Shown piece after piece: positions 24,548-35,664 of a DNA stretch of 64,000 bases. The stretch covers positions 7,742,393 through 7,806,392 of the forward strand of contig NC_068352.1 of NCBI RefSeq assembly GCF_014633365.1, given 5' to 3'. Each line of letters opens with the position of its first letter. The stretch's first letter is position 1. The stretch is from Diospyros lotus. Its lineage: Eukaryota > Streptophyta > Magnoliopsida > Ericales > Ebenaceae. The notes under the pieces are model-generated. The model worked only from the letters and a program-made list of their open reading frames with translations, made no database searches and was not told the DNA's origin. Position numbers and translations under genes: made by a program.

Positions 24548-25659
24548 GGGCCATTATAGGGTCAGCTCGTGCCAGCCTTGCCGCGAGGCTGCTCGTGGCA
24601 GGGGCTGGCCGTGAGAGCTAGCCTCGCGGCAGGGGCTGGTTGCGAGGCACAACTTGCGGCAACCTTGCCGCGAGCTGCCTCAGAGCAGGGGCTGGCCGCG
24701 AGGCCCACCTCTCGGCAGCCTCATGGCAAACACCCCCTCTCGATGAAACTTAATCCCCACTCAACAATCGCTATGTGTCAGCACCAGCCATCCTTGAGAA
24801 TTGTGCCCTATAAATATCCATCAGCAGGATATTGAAAGGGACTTTCGATTTTGGTAAGATCTCAACACATTGACTGTATATTCACTATTTTTGAGAATAG
24901 CTATCTGTATTCGGTACTAACTTAGGCATCGGAGGGTCGTCGCGGGTGAGGATTCTCGCGAGCCTTCTAACCCATTTCTGAGTATGAACAGGGCCAAATC
25001 CTTACGGTAAGACCTAGGGGCAAAGGCAAAATCTTACTGCAAAGGCAAAACCTTACGGCAAGACCTTGTGGTGAAGGAAAATCTTGCGGCGAGACCTAGC
25101 GGCGAAGGCAAAACCTTGCGGCGAGACCTTGTGGTGAAGGAAAATTCTTGTGGCGAAAGAGCTTGTGGCAAAACCTTGCGGTAAGACCTTGTGGCGAAGC
25201 CCTGTTACGAAGGAGCTTATGGAAAAGGAGTTTGTGGTGAAAGAGCTTGTGGCGAAAACCTTGTGGCAAAAGGGCTTGTAGTGAAGACCTTGTGGCAGAG
25301 TTAAAGCCTTGCGGCAAGACCTTGTGGCGAAAACCAAATCTTATGGAAAAGCCTTGTTACGAAGAAGCTTATGGTGAAGACCTGTTAGCGAAAAAGTTTG
25401 TGGCAAAACCTTGTGGCAAAGAGCTTGTGGTGAAGACCTTGTGGTGAAAGAGCTTATGGAGAAAAATCTTGTGGAGAAAACCTTGTGGTGAAGGAAGATC
25501 TTTGTGGCAAAGGAGCTTATGGCAAAATCCTTGCTGCGGGCATCCTTGTGGAAAACTCCCTTAAGGCAGCTTCTCTTACAGTAGCCTAACTTCACCTAAC
25601 ACCAAGCTCGAGTGGACCCTACATCATAAATTTTAGTTGTTGTATTTTTGGCAAGAACA
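24548..25659 (+). mobile_element. Main part of the Tat-type 3' LTR
   Basis: After a GC-rich start with repeated GCGAGGC/GGGGCTGGC blocks (24565-24730), a TATA-like CTATAAATA lies at 24808-24816. An R/U5-like stretch with TTAGGCATCGGAGGGTC follows at ~24924. The CTTGTGGCGAAGA tandem array runs from ~25010 to 25570, and the tail matches the 5' LTR end and closes with GGCAAGAACA at 25659. With 19935-20040 the net LTR is about 1.2 kb. The candidate 3' TSD caagt cannot be checked because the 5' end is off the window. Confidence 0.72.
25010..25570 (+). repeat. CTTGTGGCGAAGA tandem array in the 3' LTR
   Basis: About 40 imperfect copies of a 13-15 bp unit with consensus near CTTGTGGCGAAGA or CTTGCGGCAAGA. 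It is the counterpart of the array at 8663-8996 and 11587-11700. The unit lacks stops in several frames, so open frames such as 25053-25337 minus and 25247-25447 plus are by-products. Confidence 0.8.
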
Positions 25660-26869
25660 CAAGTTAATGATAAGACTTCAAGTGTTTAACTCAGAAACAT
25701 AGTTTAGCATTTGAGTTATAAATCATTCAGAATCGTTTATTGGTTACTTAGACACTTACTGTAACGACCCATTTAATGAGTCTTAGATGATAATTATATT
25801 TTTTGTGTAAATTGTTTTCTTGTGGTTAGGAGGCAATTAATTTAAAATATTATTTTTTTGGAAAAAATATTTTCTTGAAAATAAATTATTGTGGGTGTGT
25901 AAAATAAAGTAAATTAATGTATGTGTGTTATGAAGTGGGCTTGGACCAAGGGTTTGAAGCCTAATGGAAGTATGGGTTTAAAAGAATCCCATGGGCCTAA
26001 TATGAATTGAGCTTTTAAATGGGCTTGGGCCATGTATAAAGATGGGCTTTATTTAATGAGATGTATGTATATATATATATATATATATTGTGGAAAATGA
26101 ATGGATAAGGAAATTGGAAAAGAAAATGAAAATGCAAAATGTCTAAAGAAGGCTTATATGTTGTGTGTGTGTGTGAGAAAAGTTAAAGGTAAAATGGGAA
26201 CTTGCATAATAGAGTGAATATAGAAAAGAGAAAAGAAAAAGGAAATGGAAGCAAAAGACCATTAAGGGCATGAGTAGGATGGGTGTGTGTGTGTTATGTT
26301 TGAGAGGCAAATATGGAATTTGGGATGGGGGTGGTTGGAGAATGGACATGTAGCCCATTCTCCCCCATACCTTTCTTTTCTCTCCTCTCTCTCTTCATTT
26401 ATTGCTTCCTTTCGACAGTCTCATGCACTCTTTTCTTCATCTTCTTCTTATCTTCTTTTTCCATTAGTTGTGGTAAAATCAAGCTCTTAAAGTAAAGAGA
26501 TTTGGAGCTCTTGGAGTGCTTCTTCTTCTCTTTGGCTTTTTCATCAACAAGGCAAGCATCCTTCTCTTTTTCTCCTATCTTTTAGTGCAAGGTATTTCCT
26601 TATGTTTAATCAAAACTCTTGTTATCATCACTTAAATGGTGGTTTTTCAAAGATTGCAATTAAATGCATTAATTCCACGTTTTTCTCAAACCTTGTGAAC
26701 TTCCTTTAAAGGTGTCTTTGAGTCTCGTTTTGGTTTCTATGGGGCTTGTTTTCCTCCATATTTTATTCAAGGAATGGCAACTTAGGGGTTAGGGTTGTGT
26801 CCGTGGGTATTTTGGAAGTTGATCATTCATAGGTTTTCATTTTCGTGGGAGTTCAGTTGATTTTTTGGG

Positions 26870-27045
26870 CTTATATTTCGAAATATGGCCAAACAAATAT
26901 TTATATTTCGAAACATGTACTTTATATTTTGAAACATGGCCAGACAAAAACTTATATTTCAAAACATGAACTTTATATTTCGAAACATGGCCAAACAAAA
27001 ACTTATATTTGGAAACATGCATTCTATATTTTGAAACATGTATAA
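26870..27045 (+). repeat. Short array of TATATTTCGAAACATG
   Basis: Seven to eight copies of TATATTTCGAAACATG alternate with GCCAAACAAAAACT or a shorter spacer, giving units of ~25-35 bp. The array is open on both strands because the unit has no stop in one frame each; the encoded repeats (KHGQTKTYIS and its reverse) are not a recognised protein. Confidence 0.75.
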
Positions 27046-28008
27046 ATAGAAATTCATTGTGCACCTTGTACTCTTTTAGCCATAACTTTTGATGTAGAAC
27101 TTGAAATTGTGATCCATTTGAAGCGTCATAAACTAGACTCTGAGGGATTCAATTTAATATATAATATCATATACTTTGGATATGGTTTGAGTCAGTTAAG
27201 ACTTTCCTATATATATATATATTAATCATAATTAGCTCTTTTGGGGAAGTTGTTAAGTAATGTTTTTGGTTGGCATGTCCATGGATTGCCTCAGAGTCTA
27301 GGAGATCTCCTAGACTCTGAGGCAACTAAGTTCTGCAAATATGAAACGGGATATCCCATTGAGCGCTTGACGCGGGTAAGGTGGTCACAAACCCGATAGG
27401 CAATGCTCTTGTCACTGTGGGTGGTTGATGAATTTTTCTATATATGTATTCACTTAGTCTCTTGGATGTGGAGGCCTAGAGGTCCAGAGTGGCGCATGTA
27501 TTTCTATCATTATATAATGTTGCATGAGCATGGGTTGATGACTTCTTCCTATGAGTCATGTATGGAAAAAAAGTGTTATGCCATTGCATAAATTGTGCGA
27601 ATATCACTCTATGAATTAAATGTGTGCATTGTTGTTAAGTGATAAAATACCAATTTCTGAGGTATTATTAATGAGGAAGGTATGATGAAAAGATTTGTTT
27701 TTAAATGTCTGGTAGTAGTCTTCCCTTGACTTTTATCTTATGCATGCCTTCAGGGATCCATCTATCTTATTCCCTTTGCTATATTTATGCTTGTTGAGCC
27801 TTGTGGCTCACTTGTTTGCTTGTTGTCATTCCAGGTAAGGGAAAATCTATAGCAGAAGGGGAGTCTAATGGGGCTTGAAGTTGACTTTAAAAGTGTACAG
27901 AGATCTCCCCTAACCTAAAGATTTTGGGATTTGTGTGGAGGGTCGGTGTAATATCCTACATTGAGCGATAAGAAGGACCAAAATAACTTACCCTAATAGG
28001 CCTATGCG

Positions 28009-28075
28009 AACTTCCCAGGAGGTCACCCATCCTTGAACTTCCCCAGTTCAAGCACATTTAACGCAAAAGTTATTT
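28009..28075 (-). other. 5S rRNA-derived domain in Cassandra 3' LTR
   Basis: On the minus strand GGATGGGTGACCTCCTGGGA (box C region of plant 5S rRNA) is intact at about 28011-28032. The adjoining box A part near 28050-28070 is degraded. This is not a functional 5S gene; it is the Pol III promoter region carried in the LTR. Confidence 0.85.
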
Positions 28076-28423
28076 GCCTACATTCAACCCAAAAGGTATC
28101 AAGTTAGTGTTATTTAATTCCTTACTTATCCTCGATATATACTACCCTTCTCTGGGCTTTTGGGGTATTACATTCTCCCCCCCTTAAGCACATGACGTCA
28201 TCGTCATGTGACCTTACAACTGGTCCCAGTTTTCCCTCATTCAATATCCCCGGTCTAATACCCCCAGCCTTGGGCTAGTGCACGATCCCCTAGTCCGGTA
28301 CCCCCAGCCTTTGGCTAGTACATGATCCCAACACACGGCTCAGGTCGGCTCTAATACCACCTGTAACATCTCGCATCGAGTGATAAAAATGACTGAAATA
28401 ACTTACCTTGATGAGCCTACTAG

Positions 28424-28490
28424 AACTTCTCAGGGTTCACCCATCCTTAAGTTTCTTCAGCTCAAGCACGCTTAATCCCGGAGTTCTTTG
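28424..28490 (-). other. 5S rRNA-derived domain in Cassandra 5' LTR
   Basis: On the minus strand the box A region TTAAGCGTGCTTGAG (about 28458-28475) is close to 5S rRNA, while the box C region reads GGATGGGTGAACCCTGAG with changes and a one-base loss relative to 5S. Confidence 0.85.
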
Positions 28491-28870
28491 CCTACATTCA
28501 GCACAAAAGGTCCAGATGGTATTATTTCATTCCTTACTTATTCTCGATGTATACTACATTTCTCTAGGCTCTTAGGGTATTACAGTCAGTGTCGAAGGTC
28601 AATCATTTTTGTATGTTAATGGCGCCCTTTGTTTATTTTTAGAAGTGTGTGGCTTTAAAAGTCTTAAGAAATGTTGTAAAAATGGTTATCGCTCATATTA
28701 GAAGTGAGCTTGTTTATAATATGAAATTTTTGGATATGTATGTTTCTGTGTTCTAATTTAAAAGGACCTTCTTTTAGATATCCTATGCTAGCGCGTATAT
28801 ATTTCTAATTTGAAAGGACTTTTTTTAGATATTCTATGCTAGCGAGTATATCTAAAAATGGGCTCTGACA

Positions 28871-30089
28871 ATTACTCTCAAGAGATAAAATATTTACTTT
28901 ACTTTTTATTCTTTCTTATATTTCTTCTCTTTCTCTCTCATCTCTTTTGATTTAAAGAAAAAAACAATTGTCCATAACCACTAAAATGTTCAAAGAAATC
29001 AACCTAGAGAGTAGATGTTACAACTATCATCATTATGTCACAAAGATCTATGGCAAACTAAGAGTGAGAAAGAAAATAGAGTTTAATATATAACTAAGTT
29101 TGATTAATAATAAAGAAAAAAACAACAATTTAGCATTAAATTATAAAAATAATTTTCTATTTTTTTTAATATTAAAAATAATTTTTGTAATTATCTTAAA
29201 TTTAAGAATATTGTGCCTAACTTTTCCTTTTAGTTTGATTACATAGTATTTAGAAAGAGAGATTTTAGGCCCAACAAAGTGGGTTGAACAGACGTCTCTT
29301 TAATATTAATATCTTTTGAGGACAATGATGCAAGAATAAGAATTAAAAAAGAAAAATCAATAGGAATAATGATAGCTTGGTAGCCAGTCCTCATTGCTGC
29401 CACTATTTAACTTCAAATCTAAACTTCCTCATTGATTTAAGTATTGTTGCGTATTGGTTTGAAAAGCTTTTAGATCGCATGGTCCGCTTGACTTGAGCAT
29501 GTCCCAGTCCTCTGCCTAGTCTGCGCAACATTCATGGAAAGGGGTATTTTGTTCACTTTATTTGGGTTCCTTTTTTATATTTATATTTATTATCAATAAA
29601 AGTTAATAATTATTCTGTTATTATTTAAATACAACAATAAATTTATAATTGTAGGAGAGTATTTATCTTAACCTTCTAATATTCGAGAGGTTTGCAAAAC
29701 GAAAAATAGTTAGGGACTCAAGGTATTTTTCGTACTAGCCATTCCATACTTAAGTTAGTCTCTAAAAGAGTATGTAAAAATAATAGAAATATAGTTTGTG
29801 TAAAGTTTTACTCGTACCCTATGATCATCAACTTCTTGGGGGCATTGTTTCTCTGTTTTCGAAACACCAATAAAAATTTATGGACTACTTTTGTAATTTT
29901 AAAAATTTTTGTGGCCATTTTATAATATTAAGAAATATCAAAAACGTTTTTCTAATTTGAAAACGCATTTTTATTCACAAATAAAGATAAAATTTTGTTC
30001 ATCTAACTCAAAATTTTTAATTTTTTCTAGAATTTGTTTTCGAAATTTGTTTGAATGTATTATGGAATTTATATCCTTTTATTTACATG
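28871..30089. other. AT-rich interval, nothing recognised
   Basis: This stretch lies between the LTR-C and the large CACTA element. I see no convincing gene, RNA or transposon ends. It is AT-rich with A/T runs, and the open frame at 29909-30097 has no recognisable features. Confidence 0.5.
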
Positions 30090-30104
30090 CACTATAAGAG
30101 TTTC

Positions 30105-30335
30105 AACTTTTCTAGCGGTGAAAAAATCGCCGGTAAAAGTTTTACCGACGGTAATTATAGCCGCCGGAAATACCTCCGTTGGGGAAGTTTTCCGACGGTT
30201 GAAAACCGCCAGAAAAAATTATTTACTGACAATTTATAAAAACTACCGGTAAAAGTAATTATTCCTGACAGTTTTTGTCGCTGGCAAAATTCTTCCTTTG
30301 CTGGCAGTTTTGAACTGTCAGGAAAATAATGTATT
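30105..30335. repeat. Left subterminal repeats of the large CACTA element
   Basis: Alternating direct and inverted copies of motifs such as GCCGGTAAAAGT, CCGACGGT and CTGGCAGTTTT are packed here. They resemble the right-end array at 38400-38575. Confidence 0.75.
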
Positions 30336-30558
30336 TTTAGGAGATTGATTTCAACTAGAACGCAGAAACAAACAAAAAAACTTCAATAAACTCAATTCAA
30401 TTCTCACATCAGTATCAACAATGAAGGCTACTTTCTAATATGTCCTAAACAAGGTATAGGCAACTAGATATAATTCTACTCTAAGCATAATCCCAATCCA
30501 ATTAGGTTTCTAACATAACCTAATAACTAAAGGATTCACAAATTAGGAAACAAAAGAA

Positions 30559-30560
<2 letters not shown>

Positions 30561-30597
<37 letters not shown>
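30561..30597. repeat. (AAT)n microsatellite
   Basis: About twelve uninterrupted AAT/TAA units inside the CACTA element. Confidence 0.95.
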
Positions 30598-31400
30598 CAA
30601 TTCCTATTCTACTTCTCTGCCCTAAATCACTGAACTAAGCTGAATAACAACTTGATATATCTATTGTCACTTAACTTAGACAATGACCCTCTTTGGAAAA
30701 GTGTCATTGTTATAATGCTTTCCTCCATTCAAGAGAGAAAAAGATCAACACCTTACAATCTATACAATATCTTCAAGAGTTGTTAAATGTAGGTTATGTC
30801 TTCTTCTCACAAGTGATCATACGCCACATTCATAGCACTTATTTTTGGGGTAGGGGGCAATCTTATGATCTATTATAATTACAAATAGCTAAACATGCAG
30901 AAAAGGCTAAAAGTATGCAGAACTTGCATAGTTTGAATCATAATCTTTGACGGTTAGAAAAGGAAATATTACGGACCAATAAACAAAGTCAGTGAGTCTC
31001 ATAGTCCCACCACAAATATAAAAAAAAATAGAACATTCAACGTATACAGTGGATTTAAACAACAATACATCTATGTTCTGCTTACATACAAAATCAGATG
31101 AATCTAAGAAACAATACGTATTGGTGGTGAGTGGGGATAAATATGGCAGCCACAACAAGAGTTGCTGAAGACACATAATATCCTCTCTCTTTTTTTTTCC
31201 CCCTTTTTCTTCTTTTGGAATATAAGGACGTGTCAAGTCTCTTATGAAGCCAAATGAAAAAGCGAAAGAAAGAAAGGCCACCTTAACATTAACATTACTA
31301 GTCAATACCAAACTATTGCACACAGGTACTGGTGCTATCAACAATAATAATACTGCTAAAGTTGACATCTGGGTATGGAAAAATTATAATGTAGACTTAC

Positions 31401-31507
31401 TTCAAAGTTTCATCAAGAGCCCCAGGAAGCCTATGCTCTTCATTGAAAGCAGGAATTATCAGAGATATGTACTTCTCTGCTGGATCAAAAATGTAAGGGC
31501 ATGGAAC
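31401..31507 (-). pseudogene. ALG5: Captured exon of an ALG5-like dolichyl-phosphate glucosyltransferase gene
   Basis: On the minus strand a 107-bp exon has an acceptor (CTGTTCCAG, ending at 31508) and a donor (GTAAGT, 31400-31395). It reads VPCPYIFDPAEKYISLII then PAFNEEHRLPGALDETL without a stop. This is the start of the GT2 glycosyltransferase domain of ALG5, the ER enzyme that transfers glucose from UDP-glucose to dolichyl phosphate; ISLIIPAFNEE is the nucleotide-binding start of that fold. Intron-like sequence flanks it for several hundred bases on each side, and no other ALG5 exon was found within the element. It is therefore a gene fragment, carried in the CACTA element on the same strand as the element's promoter-like end. 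The identity is strong for family, weaker for exact parent gene. Confidence 0.85.
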
Positions 31508-31889
31508 CTGGAACAGATGCATTCTCGAGTTAGAAACGGGAAAGCCACCTCAACTAATTAATTTGGCTATTTACACATGAAACAGATTTTCCTTTGCAGA
31601 ATGCAGTAGATATCAAGTACATCTCCAAGTACAACAACAACAATAATACAACCAAGCCTTAAAACCTAAAGTTTAGATCTACTAGAATACATTTTGACAA
31701 TGCTCAATTTAAAAGAATCAATTCCTTCAAACAGAAAGCGTAGACCTGCAACAGCTATATTGAGTTTCAAGGTTATAAAATAAGTCACGATCCTTGCTCG
31801 TTAGAATAGCTTCCAACATGAAGACCTCAAGTTTGAGCCTTAGTTATTTTCCCAACACAATCTTGTGGAGATTCATTTGTATATCCAAC

Positions 31890-32409
31890 TGATGAGGGAA
31901 TATTTACAGGGGGCAATTTTACTGTACTATCCTTGGGAGGTTACCATTAACTTGGAGCCATGTGTGCCAGTAAAAGCCAATATGCAATCGCCACGTGTCA
32001 AGTCCTAGGAGCTCCACGTGTACTCTTTATAATCTCTATTATGATTTTGAACTGGAAAGAGATAGAGAAGAAGATTCAGTCAACGAATAATATCTCCAAA
32101 ATTCCAAAAATTATCTCTATTAGGGAATATTATCTTTTCTCCCCATAGAAAGAGGATCGACCTCTATTTTTGAAAGATATCTTATCTCCTAAGGGAAAGG
32201 CCATGCGACATCTATAAATAGAGGATAATCTCTATAGGTATGGGGATCTGATTCCTAAGGGACTTTTCTATTATTTTTTCTATTATTATCTCCAATTTAT
32301 AACCCTATGAACTGACTTAAGCGTCGGAGGGATCACGGGAAGCAAGTCCCCACCCTTTTTGCAGGTACTTGGTCTGGGACAGAAGAAGGTGATCGGCTCT
32401 GCATCATCA
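31890..32409 (+). repeat. 5' LTR of the LARD-like element
   Basis: TATA-like CTATAAATAGAGG begins at ~32212. The sequence AAGCGTCGGAGGGATCACGG downstream resembles the same part of the Tat-type LTR at 24924. It ends GCATCATCA at 32409. Confidence 0.92.
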
Positions 32410-32430
32410 ATTGGCGCCCACCGTGGGGCC
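32410..32430 (+). other. PBS region of the LARD-like element
   Basis: ATTGGCGCCCACCGTGGGGC follows the 5' LTR directly, a motif common after plant Tat/Ty3-gypsy 5' LTRs. Confidence 0.8.
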
Positions 32431-33439
32431 CTCGTTTTTCTTTCTGTTTGCCAAGTATAATATCAAGCCACACGAAACACAATCTGATCGAGTGGGAAAG
32501 AAAAGGTTTCACGTATGTGATCTCATTAACGGTATGCTCCCTGATTTAATATTTATGCACCGATCACTGTTGCATAAAAGGGGAAAAGATAGCTAGAGGC
32601 ATTATGCGTATCAACTATTAATTTATGTGTGTAAAGATCAATTATTATATGTGTCGATTTTTGTCGTTTTCCCATAAGTTTTGCTCTTATGTTATATCAT
32701 TAACGGCTTCTGGAAAAAAAAAATGGGAGAAGAAATTGGGAGCGACAATTCAGGAGAAAGAAGATGTTCATCTTATTTTATAGATCCTATGCGGTTTGAT
32801 TTCTCCATCCTATGCAGCTTTATGTTAAAATAAAACCTTCTAGAGGCTAGGGAAAAAGACAAGCAGAATCAATGGATGAAGTTCCATGGCAGCAAGGTAC
32901 TGTTAATTTTGCTTCAGTTTTCTGTTTCCTTCTTTGCAAAATTATAGTTGTAGCCACTAGCATCCCTAAAGCCAAAGCATCCAATGGGACCATTAGACCA
33001 AGTGTCAATCAAAGTCTACTTCAAGTGAGAACCTGCTTTGAATCAAGTTGATAAAAAAAAGGGTGAAATTCCCTCTAGAAATGGCCATGTACACTCTGAT
33101 TTTGGCAACTGATTTTGCGATAGCATCTTGCCGCCGCATACGTGGCGATGGTAAATTCTATATTTTTCTAATCCATTGAGTCTATGTGTTTGTCTATCAT
33201 CGTTGCTTATTAATGGCACTTGTTAAGGTTGAAAACCTCAAGATGATGAAGCTTGATTTTGTTCATGCTGTATATATTATATTTTTCTGGCCTATTTTTG
33301 GCTACAACGTTAATAAAGGGCTTTTCTGATGAGCCTAGCATCTCTCTCTACCCATAGGGGTTTTATTCCATGACTGTTAGGGCCAAATTAGGCTAGCCCT
33401 AAACCCTCAAAGAGATGGCCAATGGCTAGTAGGATGCAT

Positions 33440-34380
33440 CTTTACATGACAAGACAGTAGAGATGGCTATCGCGGATGTAGGCATCAAGACCGAACGGTG
33501 AAGACAAAATATGAACATTATTTCTTATTGCGGACGAAGGCATCAAGCCGAATAGTAAAAATAAAATGTGGATGGTATCTCGGATTGCGGATGTAGATTT
33601 TATATCGAACCGCGAAAACAAAATATTGTTATTCTTTAATTGCGGATGTAGATTTTATATCGAACTGCGAAAACAAAATATTGTTATTCTTTAATTGCAG
33701 ATGTAGGCATTACGCCGAACCACGAAGACAAAATATTATTATTCTTTAATTGTGGACGTAAGCATTTCGCCGAACCGAGAAAATAAAATATGGATATTCC
33801 TTAAAATCTCGCCATCAACTGCAAATCCAAGCAAGCATGTGCACAGGAAGATTTAGGGTCCGAAAGCCTCGACAACGTAAAAACAAAGGATCAGATGTGA
33901 TCCTCGGGGGGCCTCGAACCCCCGACCACTCAAAAACAAAGGATCAGATGTGATCCTCAAGGGGCCCCAAACCCCCGAACACTCAAAAACAAAGGATCAC
34001 TTATGATCCTCGAAGTCCTGACAACTCAAAATCAAAGATGAATAAGATCAAACATGATCTTCAAGGGGACCACCCCTAATAATTAAGGAACGAGTTCGAG
34101 GCTACGCACCTCGACCACCGAAGGTTCAAAGGGGACCACCCGTAATAATTAAGGAACGAGTTTGAGGCTTTGAACCTCGATCACTGAAGACCAAAGGGGA
34201 CCACCCTTACTAATTAAAGCCCCAGTTCGGAGGCTATAAACCTTCTCCAAATGAAGACCAAAGGGGACCACCCCTAATAATTAAGGAATGAGTTCGATGC
34301 TACGAACCTCGACCATCGAAGGCTCAAAGGGGACTACCCCTAACAATTAAGGAATCAATTCCAGGAATCACTCCCAAAAC
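33440..34380 (+). repeat. Tandem repeats inside the LARD-like element
   Basis: Three successive arrays are visible. About 33460-33800: five to six units of ~60 bp around TTGCGGATGTAG...CGAACCGCGAAGACAAAATA. About 33885-34020: three units of ~50 bp around AAAAACAAAGGATCAGATG. About 34050-34345: four to five units of ~65 bp around AAGGGGACCACCCCTAATAA. Confidence 0.85.
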
Positions 34381-34986
34381 AAAAAGAAGGTTTGATGTAA
34401 CCCCCCATCGGTTAGGAAAGAACCTCTGATGAAAGTCGAAAGATCAAGATTCTCCCTAAAGCAAGCAGCGCTACATGAAAAGTTGCCTCATCAAAATAGT
34501 AGAGCTTATCCTAGTACACCTAAATGGTTAAGGGCCAAGATTTTATGAGCTTTGGAAAGCAAGCGAAAGAGAGAAATCTCAGCCACCACAGCTTCGGCCA
34601 GCGGCCCCCAAAGACGAGGCACGCAGCCTCAGCCAGTGGCCCCGAAGATAAGGCACGCGGCCTCGGCCACCACAACCTTGGCCAGCGGCCCCCGAAGATG
34701 AGGAATGCGGCCTCGACCAGCATAGCCTCGGCCCTAGGCCAAAAATAACAATAAAAAAATATATATATATGTACTAATTTAAGAGCTGGCCCCTTTCTAC
34801 CATAGGAAAATCCTCGAACATCTTTTCACCATCTGCATGGGAAGAGTAAAAGGGCACTAGGAGACTTAAAAAGTGAATTCAGCATCCGAGACTGCTAACC
34901 CAATTTTTAGTAGAACTTTTTTACAGAGGCTCAGAAAAATAATGACGACTACTCCTTTAGCAGCCCAACCTCCTCGCTCGATCAGC

Positions 34987-35005
34987 TCAAGGAGTGGGGG
35001 GCAAG
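34987..35005 (+). other. Polypurine tract of the LARD-like element
   Basis: CAAGGAGTGGGGGGCAAG lies immediately before the 3' LTR start at 35006. Confidence 0.85.
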
Positions 35006-35522
35006 TGATGAGGGAATATTTACAGGGGGCAATTTTACTGTACTACCCTTAGGAGGTTACCATTAACTTGGAGCCATGTGTGCTAGTAAAAGCCAATATG
35101 CAATCGCCACGTGTTAAGTCCTAGGAGCTCCACGTGTCTTTATAATCTCTATTATGATTTTGAACTGGAAAGAGATAGAGAAGAAGATTCAGTCAACCAA
35201 TAATATCTCCAAAATCCCAAGAATTATCTCTATTAGGGAATATTATCTTTTCTCCCCATGGAAAGGGGATTGACCTCTATTTTTGAAAGATATCTTATCT
35301 CCTAAGGGAAAGGCCATGCGACATCTATAAATAGAGGATAATCTCTATAGGTATGGGGATCTGATTCCTAAGGGACTCTTCTATTATTTTTCCTATTACT
35401 ATCTCCAATTTATAACCCTATGAACTGACTTAAGCGTCAGAGGGATCACGAGGAGCAAGTCCCCACCCTTTTTGCAAGTACTTGGTCCAGGACAGAAGAA
35501 GGTGATCGGCTCTGCATCATCA
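35006..35522 (+). repeat. 3' LTR of the LARD-like element
   Basis: It is about 96% identical by eye to 31890-32409, with one 3-bp deletion and scattered, mostly transition, substitutions. Confidence 0.92.
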
Positions 35523-35647
35523 CCAACTTTCCTAGAGTTGTTTAACACACTTATTGTGAGGGTATTCTCTTCTTTGAATCAATAGACAATTAATTGTGTT
35601 CTCATTGATTGTACTTGAGACTGACAGTATCTCTCGAAGAACTAGTG

Positions 35648-35664
35648 ATGGCTTTGATACCAAA
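35648..35664 (-). other. Orphan tRNA-Met primer-binding-site-like sequence
   Basis: On the minus strand TTTGGTATCAAAGCC resembles the initiator tRNA-Met PBS (TGGTATCAGAGC) and is preceded there by ...CTTGACA, an LTR-like end. This could mark a decayed Copia-type element with its LTR to the right of 35665, but no coding region or matching LTR was found. Confidence 0.4.

Larger units (their letters stand above)
27947..28584 (-). mobile_element. Complete Cassandra TRIM element, 638 bp
   Basis: Two similar LTRs (27947-28172, 226 bp; 28362-28584, 223 bp) both run TGTAA...TTACA and both contain 5S rRNA-derived sequence, the hallmark of Cassandra. On the minus strand the 5' LTR (28362-28584) is followed by a primer-binding site GGTGGTATTAGAGCC (28347-28361), one mismatch from the initiator tRNA-Met complement. 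A purine tract (pyrimidines on the plus strand, about 28173-28186) precedes the 3' LTR. The flanks are gtcgg (27942-27946) and gtcag (28585-28589), a 4/5 TSD. The 189-bp interior has no coding capacity, as expected for this non-autonomous family. Confidence 0.93.
25760..28870 (+). mobile_element. Solo LTR, family LTR-C, interrupted by Cassandra
   Basis: It starts TGTAACGACCC, like the LTR at 4536, and ends GGGCTCTGACA. The flanks are cttac (25755-25759) and attac (28871-28875), matching at four of five bases. Without the nested Cassandra and its TSD it is ~2.47 kb, close to the 2432 bp of the sister copy. It has TATAAATAG near 27047, GAGCCTTGTGGCTCAC near 27796 and a splice-acceptor-like TCATTCCAGGTAAG near 27826. 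Runs of TG at 26162-26176 and AT at 26066-26090. No coding sequence. Confidence 0.78.
31890..35522 (+). mobile_element. Complete non-coding LTR retrotransposon (LARD-like), 3.6 kb
   Basis: It has two LTRs (31890-32409, 520 bp; 35006-35522, 517 bp), both TGATGAGGGAA...GCATCA, and a perfect TSD ccaac (31885-31889 and 35523-35527). I count roughly 20 differences between the LTRs, about 96% identity, so it is fairly young. The interior (32410-35005) has a PBS-adjacent motif and a polypurine tract but no gag or pol; it is mostly tandem repeats. Mobilisation would need proteins from another Ty3/gypsy element. The open frame at 34524-34748 lies in a repeat and is not a recognised protein. Confidence 0.93.

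Noticed and set aside
28009..28490. 5S rRNA genes
   Set aside because: Only the promoter-bearing part of 5S is present, twice, within Cassandra LTRs, and both have substitutions. No full 120-bp 5S gene is present.
30907..31368. 153-residue minus-strand frame with a hydrophobic start
   Set aside because: It overlaps the intron side of the captured ALG5 exon, has no family resemblance and no splice or promoter context.
35006..35522. Independent solo LTR
   Set aside because: It pairs with 31890-32409: same ends, same orientation, PBS and polypurine tract in place, and one shared TSD for the whole unit.
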